Of a DNA stretch of 64,000 nt, positions 8,763 through 18,405 are shown piece by piece (positions within the stretch are counted from its first letter, which is position 1; every line of letters starts with the position of its first letter). The stretch spans positions 2,818,501 to 2,882,500 of the forward strand of contig NZ_CP045354.1 of assembly GCF_009363435.1 (NCBI RefSeq). Reading direction: 5' to 3'. The notes under the pieces are model-generated. The model was not told the origin of the DNA. It ran no database searches and saw only the letters and a program-made list of their open reading frames with translations. The stretch comes from Labrenzia sp. THAF82 (GTDB taxonomy: Bacteria; Pseudomonadota; Alphaproteobacteria; Rhizobiales; Stappiaceae). A program made the position numbers and the translations under genes.

Positions 8763-9308
8763 TGTGCACATCCTTTGCGGCTTTTGCGCCGCTTTTTATG
8801 CGAACGAAGGGCGCAAGCCGATTTCGTCCGCCGATGGGTTAGTAACGCGTTCTGCCTAAACCCTGTCGAGAAGAGGACTGAACCCGAATGCCGCGCACTT
8901 ATTATAAGGGTAGAACTTCCCATGCGTCGGCACCATTACGCTACAATACAATTGTTGTTCGTACCAATAGGGAAAACTGGCAAAGTTTGCTTATTCCGCC
9001 AAAAAATTGGCAAGTTACTATGCATCGATGCAATTTATGTTGCCTGGCTTGAAAGATGTCGATCTGAAGCGACGAAAGATCGATTCAGAACTTCTAAAAA
9101 ACTTGCTGCCGGCAACCGGAACTATTGATGGAAAGGCAGCAAACTTTCTTCTCGTGTTCGCACTTATGCACGCTGGGTCGCCTGTCGACAGCTTGTTGCA
9201 GCTGCGAACCTACCCTTTCTGCTGAGTTGCCAAGCCTTGTTGGGTGCGACTAAAACGAGACCAGCGACCGGACCATTCAAGCGGGTAGCCGGTCAGGGAG
9301 AGTTTGAA
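8763..9308. other. Intergenic region between luxR-type gene and mutA
   Basis: A 546-base gene-free stretch between divergent genes. It holds a GCGGC/GCCGC hairpin in the luxR leader (8777-8792), two palindromes at 8980-9011 (listed separately) and otherwise AT-rich promoter-like DNA. A 72-codon frame at 9007-9225 has no ribosome site and is not believed. Confidence 0.6.
8980..9011. promoter_or_regulatory. Candidate operator: two adjacent palindromes upstream of mutA
   Basis: GCAAAGTTTGC (8980-8990, perfect about its centre) and GCCAAAAAATTGGC (8998-9011, five-base arms) are centred about 19-20 bases apart, close to two helical turns. The first resembles the TTTGCAAA-type half sites reported for propionate-pathway regulators of the PccR/ScfR group in Rhodobacterales. 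That link is an inference. Distance to the mutA start is about 300 bases. Confidence 0.4.
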
Positions 9309-11321
9309 ATGCCGAACAGTTTCACTGGACCCGACAGCTTTTACAGCGCCGATGAAAACGACTGGTGGGCATCCGTCGACAAGGCACTTAAGGGGCAGTC
9401 AAGAGACCGGCTGTTTGGGCAGACTGAAGACGGTTTTGACACGGCGCCGCTCTATCCACGGCGTTCTGATACGGCAGCGAAATTGTTGCGCGCAGGCAAT
9501 GCTGACTGGGCGGTCGTCCAAAGGATTGACATACCAGACCCTTCCCAAGCCAACCTGCAGATCCTCGATGACCTCAACGGTGGCGCGAGCGGTCTTGATC
9601 TTATTTTCTTCGGAGCACCGAGCGCTTATGGAAGCGGCATTCATGTGGAAGGTCTTTCATCCATTGAAACGCTGCTGAAGGACGTTCAACTGGACCTGAT
9701 CAGTCTCAGGTTCGACGCCGGTCGGGAGAACATACAGGTTCTTGCAGCGTTGTTCGCCCATCTGGAAAAGCAGGGACTTGATCCAGCGACTGTGAACATC
9801 ACAGCCGGGTTCGATCCCTATAGCTGGATTGCAGAGAACGGCGTTGCGCTTGACGATATGGAAAATGTGTTTCGGCATTTCCGTGACGCTGTCGGATCTG
9901 CGCACGAGCTGGGCAGCCCGGCTCGCCTGATGAAGGCGGACGGACGGGTCTGGCATGAGGCCGGGGCAACTCCAGCTCAAGAGCTGGCACTTGTTCTGGC
10001 TTCCGCGGCTGCACATCTTCGGATGCTGGAAGACACGCAACTCCCTCCCGAGGGCTGGCCGAACCGCATCTCAATGAGCCTGGTTGCCGAAGCCGATCAA
10101 TTCGGAACCATTGCGAAAGCTCGCGCCATCCGCGCGCTCTGGGCCTGTGTTCTGGAGGGTGCCGAGTTGCCACAAAGCCCGATGCAGCTGCACATGTGCA
10201 CGTCTTTCCGAATGCTCACGCGAAGGGATCCCTGGGTCAACTTGCTAAGAAATACCGTTGCAGCCTTTGCTGCCGGTGTTGGCGGTGCAGACAGCATCTG
10301 TGTGCTGCCACACACGCTCGCAGTGGGCTTGCCTGACGCATTTGCGCGCAGAATTGCACGCAACACCCAGTCGATCTTGCTTGAAGAGAGCAGCCTTTCA
10401 AAAGTCATGGACCCATCAGCGGGATCGGGTGCGATTGAAGGCAGAACGGATAATCTGTGCGAAGTGGCCTGGAAACTATTCCAGGAAATCGAGGCTGCTG
10501 GCGGACTTGTCAACGCAATTCGATCTGGTTTTGTGCACGACAAGATTGAAGCTGCGAGAACAGATTTGCAGGCGAAAGTCGCGCGGAGAAAGAGGCCAAT
10601 TACCGGTGTCAGCGAGTTTCCGGATCTCTCAGAGAAGGCTGTCGAGGTTCTTCAGGCCACATCTCAGGACATAGCAGACTTGGAGGCACCTCCACAGGAA
10701 TTGCCGGAACCGGGAACCGGCGAGCGGCTGAATGCTGTGAAAGCTCTGGCGTTGCAGGGGCACTCTCTTCGCAAGCTTGGAATGCGTCTCGATCTTGTGC
10801 CACGCGACACTTCGCTCAGAACATTGGAAACGGGACGGATCGCAGAACCTTTTGAGCGTCTACGCTCAGACGCTGAAGACTATGAAGCGCAGAACGCAGC
10901 TCCGCCTAAAGTGTTTTTGGCGAGCCTTGGAAGCCTCGCACAGTTTACGGCACGAGCGACCTGGACCGCGAATGCCTTTGCCGCTGGCGGAATAGAGTCT
11001 GTTGGCCCGCAGGTCTTTGAAACGCGCGAACAACTGATTGCGTCTTTCAAGCAAAGCGGCGCACCTCTGGCATGTCTGGTATCATCGGATGCGGTCTATG
11101 AGGCAGAGGCAGAAGCCGTCGCTGTTGGGCTCAAGGAAGCTGGCGCGACACATCTTTATCTGGCTGGTAAACCCGGCGAGCGGGAAAAGAGCTACACTGA
11201 AGCTGGCATAGATACATATCTTTATGCTGGTTGCGATCTGCTTGCCTTGCTTGAAACAGCGCATGGGCGTCTCACCAAGGCCGCCGACACCGCGTTGACA
11301 GATCTGGAGGTCCGGGGATGA
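9309..11321 (+). CDS. mutA: Methylmalonyl-CoA mutase small (alpha/MutA) subunit
   Basis: A 670-residue protein from the ATG at 9309, chosen because AGGGAG lies just upstream and because MutA proteins begin close to this point. The TIM-barrel half aligns in outline with MutB (for example [29 protein letters not shown] and the Gly/Ser-rich strand after it), and the C-terminal flavodoxin-like domain lacks the DxHxxG cobalamin-binding motif, as expected for the non-catalytic subunit. With MutB it isomerises (R)-methylmalonyl-CoA to succinyl-CoA in propionate and branched-chain amino acid catabolism. It overlaps mutB by four bases (ATGA). Confidence 0.93.
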   Translation: MPNSFTGPDSFYSADENDWWASVDKALKGQSRDRLFGQTEDGFDTAPLYPRRSDTAAKLLRAGNADWAVVQRIDIPDPSQANLQILDDLNGGASGLDLIFFGAPSAYGSGIHVEGLSSIETLLKDVQLDLISLRFDAGRENIQVLAALFAHLEKQGLDPATVNITAGFDPYSWIAENGVALDDMENVFRHFRDAVGSAHELGSPARLMKADGRVWHEAGATPAQELALVLASAAAHLRMLEDTQLPPEGWPNRISMSLVAEADQFGTIAKARAIRALWACVLEGAELPQSPMQLHMCTSFRMLTRRDPWVNLLRNTVAAFAAGVGGADSICVLPHTLAVGLPDAFARRIARNTQSILLEESSLSKVMDPSAGSGAIEGRTDNLCEVAWKLFQEIEAAGGLVNAIRSGFVHDKIEAARTDLQAKVARRKRPITGVSEFPDLSEKAVEVLQATSQDIADLEAPPQELPEPGTGERLNAVKALALQGHSLRKLGMRLDLVPRDTSLRTLETGRIAEPFERLRSDAEDYEAQNAAPPKVFLASLGSLAQFTARATWTANAFAAGGIESVGPQVFETREQLIASFKQSGAPLACLVSSDAVYEAEAEAVAVGLKEAGATHLYLAGKPGEREKSYTEAGIDTYLYAGCDLLALLETAHGRLTKAADTALTDLEVRG

Positions 11322-13483
11322 GCAGGATCCCGAATTATTCCGACAAACCGTTCCACAACGTGTTGCCGAATGTTGAAAAGGCTGGCCAAACGGCTTGGAA
11401 AACGCCAGAAGACATCGACGTGCCACCGGTTTTCGAAGCAGTGGACGCCGAGGGCCTCAAGCACATAGATACCTGGCCGGGTTTAGCGCCATATCTGCGC
11501 GGACCATATCCGACAATGTATGTCCAGCAGCCCTGGACTGTGCGCCAATACGCAGGCTTTTCAACGGCAGAAGATTCCAATGCTTTTTACAGGCGCAATC
11601 TTGCGGCGGGTCAAAAAGGGTTGTCGGTCGCGTTCGATCTCGCCACTCACAGGGGATATAACAGCGATCATCCCCGTGTTTCGGGCGATGTCGGCATGGC
11701 CGGTGTGGCCATCGATTCCATTTATGATATGCGTACGCTCTTCTCTGGAATTCCGCTGGACAAGATGAGCGTGTCCATGACCATGAATGGGGCAGTTCTG
11801 CCCGTTCTGGCGCTTTATATCGTGGCTGCCGAAGAGCAGGGTGTCGCGCAACAGGATCTTTCAGGCACCATTCAGAACGATATTCTGAAGGAGTTCATGG
11901 TCCGCAACACCTATATCTATCCTCCGCAGCATTCGATGCGGATCATCTCGGATATTTTCAGCTACACCTCGCAGAACATGCCGCGGTTCAACTCGATCTC
12001 CATCTCCGGCTATCATATGCAGGAAGCGGGTGCGACGGCGGATCTGGAACTTGCCTATACGATTGCCGATGGAATCGAATATGCCCGTGCCGGGGTGGCC
12101 GCAGGCATGGATATTGACCGTTTCGCGCCGAGGCTATCGTTCTTCTGGGCGATTGGCATGAACTTCTTCATGGAAGTTGCCAAGCTGAGGGCTGCACGCC
12201 TTATCTGGGCGACACTAATGGAAGAAAACTTCCAACCGAAAAACCCGAAGTCTTTGTCCCTGCGCACCCATTCGCAGACATCGGGTTGGTCGCTGACAGC
12301 TCAGGACGTGTTCAACAATGTGGTTCGCACATGCGTTGAAGCGATGGCGGCAACACAAGGACACACCCAGTCCCTGCACACCAACGCGTTGGATGAAGCC
12401 TTGGCGCTGCCGACTGACTTTTCGGCACGCATTGCCCGCAACACACAGTTATTCCTGCAACAGGAAAGCGGGACGACCAAGGTGATCGACCCGTGGGGCG
12501 GTTCCTTTTACGTTGAAAAGCTGACGGCCGATCTGGCCGAGAAAGCAATGGCTCATATCCGCGAAGTGGAAGAACTTGGCGGAATGGCAAAGGCGATTGA
12601 GAAGGGCATTCCGAAACTACGCATCGAGGAGGCCGCAGCCAAAACGCAGGCACGGATCGATAGCGGTACTCAGACAGTTGTCGGTGTCAATAAATTCAAA
12701 CCTGAAAACGAACCCCCGATCGATGTCCTGAAGGTCGACAATGCCCAAGTCAGGGCCGCCCAGATCGACAAACTGAGGCGGCTGCGCGAGGAACGGAACG
12801 AGACTGAGACACAGGCTGCTCTTGAAGCCCTTACCAAGTGCGCAGAAACCGGCGATGGCAACCTGCTGGACCTTTCCGTCAAGGCCGCGCGTGCGATGGC
12901 AACAGTCGGCGAAATCTCCCTCGCCATGGAAAAGGTTTTTGACAGACACAAGGCCGAAATCAAGTCTATTGCCGGGGTCTACAAACGGGAGGCAGGCGAG
13001 ATGTCCGGAACCATGGACAAGGTGCAAAAGCTGGTTGAAACCTTTGAGGACAATGACGGCCGTCGCCCGCGTATACTTGTCGCAAAGATGGGCCAGGACG
13101 GCCACGACCGTGGACAGAAGGTGATCGCTTCGGCCTTCGCCGACCTTGGTTTTGATGTCGATATCGGTCCCTTGTTCCAGACGCCCGAAGAGGCCGCCCG
13201 TCAGGCTGTTGAAAACGACGTTCATGTCGTCGGCGTTTCATCGCTCGCGGCAGGTCATCTGACGCTGGTTCCAGCTCTGAAATCCGCACTTGCACAAGAA
13301 GGGCGAGAAGACATCATCATCGTAGTTGGCGGCGTTGTCCCGCCGCAGGATTATGATGCCCTTTATGAAGCTGGCGCAGCTGCGATCTTCCCGCCGGGAA
13401 CGGTTATCGCCGAAGCTGCGGTTGGCCTGATCGGTAAGCTGAATGAGCAGTTGGGATACGGATCGGCAGAAGCTGCCGAATAG
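11318..13483 (+). CDS. mutB: Methylmalonyl-CoA mutase large (catalytic, MutB) subunit
   Basis: A 721-residue B12-dependent mutase. The N-terminal barrel carries the substrate-binding [10 protein letters not shown] segment and [17 protein letters not shown]; the C-terminal cobalamin domain has D594-G-H596-D-R-G599, where His596 ligands the cobalt. Translation is coupled to mutA through a four-base overlap. The pair needs adenosylcobalamin, which ties this locus to the riboswitch-controlled importer near 36-40 kb and to MeaB at the window start. Two hairpins lie downstream before the convergent regulator gene. Confidence 0.97.
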   Translation: MSRIPNYSDKPFHNVLPNVEKAGQTAWKTPEDIDVPPVFEAVDAEGLKHIDTWPGLAPYLRGPYPTMYVQQPWTVRQYAGFSTAEDSNAFYRRNLAAGQKGLSVAFDLATHRGYNSDHPRVSGDVGMAGVAIDSIYDMRTLFSGIPLDKMSVSMTMNGAVLPVLALYIVAAEEQGVAQQDLSGTIQNDILKEFMVRNTYIYPPQHSMRIISDIFSYTSQNMPRFNSISISGYHMQEAGATADLELAYTIADGIEYARAGVAAGMDIDRFAPRLSFFWAIGMNFFMEVAKLRAARLIWATLMEENFQPKNPKSLSLRTHSQTSGWSLTAQDVFNNVVRTCVEAMAATQGHTQSLHTNALDEALALPTDFSARIARNTQLFLQQESGTTKVIDPWGGSFYVEKLTADLAEKAMAHIREVEELGGMAKAIEKGIPKLRIEEAAAKTQARIDSGTQTVVGVNKFKPENEPPIDVLKVDNAQVRAAQIDKLRRLREERNETETQAALEALTKCAETGDGNLLDLSVKAARAMATVGEISLAMEKVFDRHKAEIKSIAGVYKREAGEMSGTMDKVQKLVETFEDNDGRRPRILVAKMGQDGHDRGQKVIASAFADLGFDVDIGPLFQTPEEAARQAVENDVHVVGVSSLAAGHLTLVPALKSALAQEGREDIIIVVGGVVPPQDYDALYEAGAAAIFPPGTVIAEAAVGLIGKLNEQLGYGSAEAAE

Positions 13484-13506
13484 CATCACGGATGTATGAC
13501 GGTTTT

Positions 13507-13564
13507 GCTGCCCAGGCAGGACCGGGCAGCTGAAACATGCATTTTTGAGGTCTCCTCAAAATGC
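13507..13564. terminator. Terminator region between mutB and the convergent regulator
   Basis: Two hairpins in tandem: GCTGCCC (13507-13513) with GGGCAGC (13524-13530), then a long stem at 13539-13564 built from GCATTTTTGAGG and CTCAAAATGC. The second has A/T at its base on both sides and could end transcription from either strand. Confidence 0.65.
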
Positions 13565-13566
13565 GC

Positions 13567-13788
13567 TCAAGTTCCGCTTTCAGGGTCAGGCTCATAGATC
13601 AGAATGTCGCCGGGCTGGCAGTCCAGCACTTCGCAGATTTTTTCAAGCGTTTCAAACCGCACACCCTTTACTTTGCCGGATTTGAGCAGCGAGACATTCT
13701 GTTCCGTAATTCCAATGCGCTCGGCCAACTCCTTTGAACGCATCTTGCGACGGGCGAGCATGACATCCAGTTCAATGATGATTGGCAT
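13567..13788 (-). CDS. Small Cro/C1-type HTH regulator
   Basis: A 73-residue protein that is essentially a single helix-turn-helix: MLARRKMRSKELAERIGITEQNVSLLKSG followed by RFETLEKICEVLDCQPGDIL. This is the YozG-like XRE type typically found beside DUF2975 membrane proteins. ATG 13788 is chosen over a longer frame to 13902 because the domain starts here. It follows the second DUF2975 gene by 23 bases and is the last gene of that operon. Its target is probably its own operon, by inference. Confidence 0.88.
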   Translation of the reverse strand: MPIIIELDVMLARRKMRSKELAERIGITEQNVSLLKSGKVKGVRFETLEKICEVLDCQPGDILIYEPDPESGT

Positions 13789-13811
13789 GATGGGTTCCCG
13801 GTGCACCGTTG

Positions 13812-14393
13812 CTATATTATTTGTCTGTTTTCTTCTGCAAGCAGAGCGGCCTCGCGCATGATCCATCCGAACAGGAGCAGGAGCGCTCCGAGAATCATGC
13901 AAAATATTTCCTCACCATCAACGGTGACGTCAACAATCCTTTCGCCTTCGGCGAAGTCCAGCGTGAGGATCAGCCAGGCGACAGGTTCACTGGCCACGTC
14001 AAAAAGCGCATACGAAATGAGCCAGATACCAAGCACTACGATGGCTTCTGATGTCTTTGAAGAAAAGAACTCCAGATTTTGAAACTGCAGACACAGGTTT
14101 CGTAAACTCCAGAGCGCGCCAAACAAAAGTGTGAGCGTGACCACAACCAGTGTTGTCAGAGCTAACCGCATTCCAATTGGCATCTCAGCAAGCAACCGTT
14201 CTGTTTCATCGATAGAAACGGTTGCGAGGCCTAACAGTGTTCCGAATGAGGGAACCAGCAGGGAGGCAACGCTAATAAGGGCGACAATCGCCAGGCCGAA
14301 CACGCAGACCGAAACGCCCCATTTCAAGGACCCTGCGAGAAACCGAATGCGTTGTAGGCGTAAAGGCTCGCCAGTTGATCCAGCTCTGGTCAT
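13812..14393 (-). CDS. DUF2975 membrane protein (second copy)
   Basis: A 193-residue inner-membrane protein with four hydrophobic segments. It shares with its upstream neighbour the patterns FFSSKTSEAIVVLGIWLI, a GERIVDVTVDGEEIFC loop, and the closing LLLFGWIMREAALLAEENRQ, which is the DUF2975 signature. GGAGA lies nine bases before the ATG at 14393. It sits between the paralogue at 14416 and the small regulator at 13788, all on the minus strand and tightly spaced. Function unknown; DUF2975 proteins commonly pair with a YozG-like regulator. Confidence 0.85.
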   Translation of the reverse strand: MTRAGSTGEPLRLQRIRFLAGSLKWGVSVCVFGLAIVALISVASLLVPSFGTLLGLATVSIDETERLLAEMPIGMRLALTTLVVVTLTLLFGALWSLRNLCLQFQNLEFFSSKTSEAIVVLGIWLISYALFDVASEPVAWLILTLDFAEGERIVDVTVDGEEIFCMILGALLLLFGWIMREAALLAEENRQII

Positions 14394-14415
14394 CTGATTG
14401 ATCTCCAGCCGCGCA

Positions 14416-14997
14416 TCAGACGAACTGCCGGTTCTCGTCGGCAATCAGTGCCGCCTCGCGCAGGATCCAGCCGAACAGCAGCATGAGAGCACCCAAGATG
14501 AAACAGAAAATCTCAGCGCCATCGAGCGAGACCTCCAGGGAGCGTTCACCAGGGGGAAGATCATAGGTCAGGATCACGGAACCAATCGGATCGCTGATCA
14601 GGTCAAAAACCGCAAAAATGATCAGCCAGACACCAATGGAAATGACGTTGGCAAGCGTTTTGGGAGAGAAGAATTCCATCATCTGGAAGCGTTTGAAGAC
14701 CTGTCGAATGTTCCAGATCGACAAGGAAAGACAGGCAATAGCCACCCAAAATAGCACTGCAATTCCCAAACGTTGACCGTATGGAATTTCGCCAATCTTA
14801 CGTTCGACTTCTGCAATGTCGATCGTTTCATTGGGGTCGATCAACAGATTGCTCGGCATGGCGACCTCAAAGAGAATGACGGCGCCAAGCAATACCATAA
14901 GGGCAAGAACCAGGGTGACCGCCCATTTCATGAACGCGGACAGCCTTCGAATTCTCGTTAGCCGTTTTTCTCTTTCTGCCCATTCCTGAGAGTTCAT
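14416..14997 (-). CDS. DUF2975 membrane protein (first copy)
   Basis: A 193-residue protein with four membrane spans, paralogous to the next gene: compare FFSPKTLANVISIGVWLI and LMLLFGWILREAALIADENRQ. ATG 14997 is preceded by TGGAGC at a good distance; a longer frame reaches 15021. It is the first gene of the operon. An AT-rich promoter region (15022-15178) separates it from the divergent porin-like gene. The duplication looks old, as the two copies are well diverged outside the conserved segments. Confidence 0.85.
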   Translation of the reverse strand: MNSQEWAEREKRLTRIRRLSAFMKWAVTLVLALMVLLGAVILFEVAMPSNLLIDPNETIDIAEVERKIGEIPYGQRLGIAVLFWVAIACLSLSIWNIRQVFKRFQMMEFFSPKTLANVISIGVWLIIFAVFDLISDPIGSVILTYDLPPGERSLEVSLDGAEIFCFILGALMLLFGWILREAALIADENRQFV

Positions 14998-15178
14998 TGG
15001 TTGCTCCAGTAGGTAACTCACTTGGTGGTGTGTCTACAGCGCCAGTCGGTGAAATGCAATTATTTTGATATTGCTATTGACAAAAAAATTAATGCAAACA
15101 ATTTTAAAATTATCGTTTTGCAATAAGAAATGAAAGTTGTGAAGCGAGGTAAGACTCAAAACTCAAGCGAGATCCTCG

Positions 15179-15919
15179 ATGGTAAGTTCTTTTGCCAATT
15201 ATGTTTTTTTCGTTCCGGCCAAATTACGGCGTTCCGCGGTCCTGCGGAAACTGCGCTGCCACTGGCTGATAGAACCCGTCATTTTATGTGTTGTCCTGAT
15301 CCTGCTCGTCTCGGGAGCCCGTGCAGCCGATCTCGACGACTTCGAGGCACCTGGTTTCGATCCTGTGCCCGCCCCAACGTCCATTTGGGCAGGGCCCTAT
15401 TTGGGTTTTGAGGCTGGGCCGTCACAAACGGTGACCGAGGTCAAGGCAAATGGGAGAACGAAGGATGCTTCACGTCTGGATGCTGCCTTTGGTCTTTTTG
15501 GCGGCTACAATTGGCAAGTGTCGCGATTTGTACTCGGCGTTGAGGGCGGGGCCACCTATCTCGGTGGACGCGAGACGGTTCGGCATCCAGCTTTGGGTAG
15601 TGTCAAAACCGGCGCAAAGTGGACCGCCAGTGCCAAGGCACGAGCAGGCCTGCCAATCAGGAACTTCATGCCTTATGTCAGCGTTGGCTTGGCCGCGACG
15701 GAACACAGTCTGGAAGCCAATGGAAAGGAACGTTCATCCGTTTCCCTTGGTCCCGTGCTGGGTGCAGGCCTTGAAGTTGCCGTGCAAGACAAATGGCGAC
15801 TTCGTGCCGACTACAGCGTGACAGGCATAGTTGACGACAAGGCAAATTATGGTGGCACGAGCGTCAAGCGTGCGTCCGGAAATCATCGGTTCATGATCGG
15901 CTTGTCCCGCTCGTTCTGA
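15179..15919 (+). CDS. Omp25/31-like outer-membrane beta-barrel protein
   Basis: A 246-residue protein whose hydrophobic signal segment ends at VSGARAA (about residue 49), so the N-terminal extension is unusually long for an exported protein. The mature part begins with IWAGPYLGFEAG, the typical first strand of Omp25/Omp31 porin-like barrels, has alternating strands throughout and ends in the barrel-closing RFMIGLSRSF with a C-terminal Phe. Likely an 8-stranded outer-membrane barrel. The start is not certain since no strong ribosome site precedes 15179. A terminator follows at 15945. Confidence 0.83.
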   Translation: MVSSFANYVFFVPAKLRRSAVLRKLRCHWLIEPVILCVVLILLVSGARAADLDDFEAPGFDPVPAPTSIWAGPYLGFEAGPSQTVTEVKANGRTKDASRLDAAFGLFGGYNWQVSRFVLGVEGGATYLGGRETVRHPALGSVKTGAKWTASAKARAGLPIRNFMPYVSVGLAATEHSLEANGKERSSVSLGPVLGAGLEVAVQDKWRLRADYSVTGIVDDKANYGGTSVKRASGNHRFMIGLSRSF

Positions 15920-15944
15920 TCCCGCAATACCAGCCAAATGAAAC

Positions 15945-15975
15945 CACCGGCAGCCAAACCCTGCCGGTGTTTTTC
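15945..15975 (+). terminator. Rho-independent terminator after the porin-like gene
   Basis: CACCGGCAG pairs with CTGCCGGTG across a seven-base loop and is followed by a T run. It lies 25 bases after the porin stop codon and just before the end of the convergent dehalogenase gene. Confidence 0.85.
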
Positions 15976-15990
15976 TTGGTTGCCTGCCAA

Positions 15991-16653
15991 TCAGCTTAGG
16001 GCCGACAATCCGGTCAGATCCGCAAGGACGGCCTTCGGGGCAAGATCTAGATATTCGTCCGGCATGCCTGTCCTGTTCATCCAGACAGTGCGAAAACCGA
16101 ATGCGGTTGCGCCGGCAACATCCCAACGGTTGGACGACTGAAAGGAGACCTCTTCAGGATAGATCCTGAACTGGGTCGTGACCATTTCATAAACCTGCGG
16201 ATCGGTCTTGAATGTCTTCAGATCGTCTACCGAGAAGATTTCGTCGAAGAGGTCGCTCAACCCAGAGGCCTTCGCTGCCGCCTCCAGCATTGCAGGCGAC
16301 CCGTTCGAAAGGATAGCGATCTTTGCGCCTGTCGCTTTCAGATCGGTCAGGACTTGCGGAACTTCAGGATAGCAGTCCAATTCCCAATAAGCGCTCAACA
16401 GATCGTCTCGAAGGGACCTGTCGGCTGAGGGAACAAGCGCAAAGGCCGTGTCCAGTCCCTGTTGTGTCAATTCCCAGAAGTCTTTGTATTGACCCATGAG
16501 CGCGCGCACCCAGGAATATTCGAGCTGCTTTTCACGCCATAGCGATGAAAGTTTCTGAGCGTCAGGCCCGAGTTTCGATGCGTGTTTGCGCACAGCTGCA
16601 TGCACGTCAAATAGAGTGCCATATGCGTCAAACACAAAAGCGGCATGTGCCAT
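15991..16653 (-). CDS. Haloacid dehalogenase type II (HAD superfamily)
   Basis: A 220-residue hydrolase with nucleophile Asp9 in VFDAYGTLFD, Arg in the YSWVRALMGQ helix, Ser in ILSNGSP, Lys in TFKTDPQVY, and SSNRWDVAGA near the C-terminus. These match the catalytic set of L-2-haloacid dehalogenases, which replace the halogen of 2-haloacids by hydroxyl. Many such proteins act on other substrates, so the activity is only likely. Cytosolic. It is followed upstream by the VOC gene on the same strand with a 107-base gap. Confidence 0.87.
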   Translation of the reverse strand: MAHAAFVFDAYGTLFDVHAAVRKHASKLGPDAQKLSSLWREKQLEYSWVRALMGQYKDFWELTQQGLDTAFALVPSADRSLRDDLLSAYWELDCYPEVPQVLTDLKATGAKIAILSNGSPAMLEAAAKASGLSDLFDEIFSVDDLKTFKTDPQVYEMVTTQFRIYPEEVSFQSSNRWDVAGATAFGFRTVWMNRTGMPDEYLDLAPKAVLADLTGLSALS

Positions 16654-16760
16654 ACCCGGATCTCCATCGCCTTAAAAATGAACCGCGGCAGAGAAGCCTC
16701 TGGCGGACCGTGCGTCAAGCACGCTGATATGCGACAAAAGTGGCATAGGCTCAAGCCAGA

Positions 16761-17192
16761 TTACTCGGTTGGAAGTTCTACCGCCCCATCCGGTGCTATT
16801 GTCCAGAAAGGATTGTGCGCGATTTCCAACAGATGACCACCGGGCACTTCGACATAAGAGCTGTACCCACCCCAAAAGGCCTTTTCGGGTGTTTTGACCG
16901 GGTTTGCCCCAGCCTTTACCGCCTTGGCAAACATCTCATCGACGTCTTTTTCAGAGCGTGCGTTCCAGGCAAGGGTAATCGCGCCGGTTGGATTTTCGGT
17001 TACCGGGCGGTCGATTTCCTTGGCGAGTGCTTCACGGGAATAGAGCGCAAACACGCCTCCGATGACCTGAAAGAAAACGACCTCAGGTGAGGGGGCGGCG
17101 TTGACCTTCCAGCCGAGACCACTTTCAAAGAATTGACGGGCAGCTCCGACATCGGGAACCGCGAGGGTCGTCATTGAAATACGTTGTTCCAT
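16761..17192 (-). CDS. VOC/glyoxalase-superfamily protein
   Basis: A 143-residue single-domain protein made of two beta-alpha-beta-beta-beta modules (TTLAVPDVGAARQFFESGLGW and the later YSSYVEVPGGHLLEIAHNPFW). The fold is that of vicinal oxygen chelate proteins, but the chemistry cannot be told. ATG 17192 has AAAGGAGA upstream, so the 11 extra codons to 17225 are rejected. The upstream region contains a TTGTCG/CGACAA inverted repeat with a 17-base spacer (about 17237-17265) that might be an operator. Confidence 0.83.
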   Translation of the reverse strand: MEQRISMTTLAVPDVGAARQFFESGLGWKVNAAPSPEVVFFQVIGGVFALYSREALAKEIDRPVTENPTGAITLAWNARSEKDVDEMFAKAVKAGANPVKTPEKAFWGGYSSYVEVPGGHLLEIAHNPFWTIAPDGAVELPTE

Positions 17193-17497
17193 GTTACAGA
17201 TCTCCTTTTTGATACGTAAGAACAAATAGAGAACATTGTCGTTACTGTGTCAACGTCTCGACAACAATAGTGTGGCGGCAGCCGCCGGTGGTTTTCAAAT
17301 TTCAGAAGAAGGATCTGAAGGAAGAAAATTCCGTTTTGAGTACGTACTTTGGAGGTTTTTGTCTCAAAAAACGAGCCTTTGAGGAATAAAGAAAGCGACT
17401 TTTTTCAATCATGCGGTAAGCTATTGACCTTGGAATGTGCGCGGTGTTGTGTCGGTTTGCAAGACAGCTGGCGACAGGAAGAAAAACTGGAGGAAAC

Positions 17498-18355
17498 ATG
17501 AGCGGGTGGAGTGACACATGGACCTGGATCGACGGGACTTGGCACGAAGGCAATCCGCCAATCATGGGGCCGCGAACCCATGCTTCCTGGTTGGGGTCTA
17601 GTGTTTTCGATGGGGCCCGTTTCTTTGATGGCGTCATGCCCGATATTGATCTGCATTGCTTGCGCGTCAACGATTCTGCCCTGGCACTAGGCATCAAGCC
17701 AACCATGAAAGTCGGTGACATGGTTGAGCTCACAAAGGAAGGTTGCGCCAAATTCAAAGGCGATCAGCAGATTTATGTGAAGCCGATGTATTGGTCGGAA
17801 CACGACGGACCCGGTGTCATCACCGGGGATCCGAACAGCACACGTTTTTGCCTTTGTCTGTTCGACGCGCCAATGGCTCCCAAGGATACCGCGATGAGCA
17901 TCACGCTGTCGCCTTATCGTCGGCCGACAATGGAATGTATGCCGGTCAATGCCAAGGCCGGATGCCTATATCCCAACAATGCCAGGGCTATGGTTGAGGC
18001 CAAGGAACGCGGCTTCGACAATGCTGTTGTAAGGGATATGCTCGGCAATGTCGCTGAGTTGACGTCTGCCAATATCTTTATGGCAAAAGACGGCAAGGTT
18101 CACACACCGGCTCCGAACGGAACTTTTCTGAACGGCATCACGCGCCAGCGTGTCATTCAGCTGCTCAGATCTGCAGGCTTTGATGTGTTTGAGCGCACAA
18201 TGGGCTATCAGGATTTTCTCGAAGCGGACGAGATTTTTTCGACCGGGAACTATAACAAGGTCACCCCGGTGAAGCGCATCGAGAAGAGAGACCTGCAGCC
18301 AGGTCCAATTGCAGCTCGTGCACGCGACCTTTACTGGGACTTCTCGCATTCCTGA
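17498..18355 (+). CDS. Branched-chain amino acid aminotransferase (class IV)
   Basis: A 285-residue class IV PLP aminotransferase. The Schiff-base lysine is K153 in VNAKAGCLYPN; the phosphate-cup segment GNVAELTSANIF and the C-terminal DEIFSTGNYNKVTPV are both present. These proteins interconvert Leu, Ile and Val with their keto acids using glutamate. A strong GGAGGAAAC site precedes the ATG at 17498, so the earlier in-frame ATG at 17435 is not used. It stands alone; the next gene is convergent. Some relatives act as D-amino acid transaminases, less likely here. Confidence 0.88.
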   Translation: MSGWSDTWTWIDGTWHEGNPPIMGPRTHASWLGSSVFDGARFFDGVMPDIDLHCLRVNDSALALGIKPTMKVGDMVELTKEGCAKFKGDQQIYVKPMYWSEHDGPGVITGDPNSTRFCLCLFDAPMAPKDTAMSITLSPYRRPTMECMPVNAKAGCLYPNNARAMVEAKERGFDNAVVRDMLGNVAELTSANIFMAKDGKVHTPAPNGTFLNGITRQRVIQLLRSAGFDVFERTMGYQDFLEADEIFSTGNYNKVTPVKRIEKRDLQPGPIAARARDLYWDFSHS

Positions 18356-18405
18356 TCTCAAGAGACACGTTAGCCTGTCTTGACCTGAAGAACAGAGCCT
18401 TGCGG

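Noticed and set aside
8777..8797. GCGGC/GCCGC hairpin with T run as a plus-strand terminator
   Set aside because: No plus-strand gene ends there; it lies in the leader of the minus-strand LuxR gene and the stem is short.
9007..9225. 72-residue ORF in the mutA upstream region
   Set aside because: No ribosome site, no recognisable family, and it lies in AT-rich promoter-like DNA.
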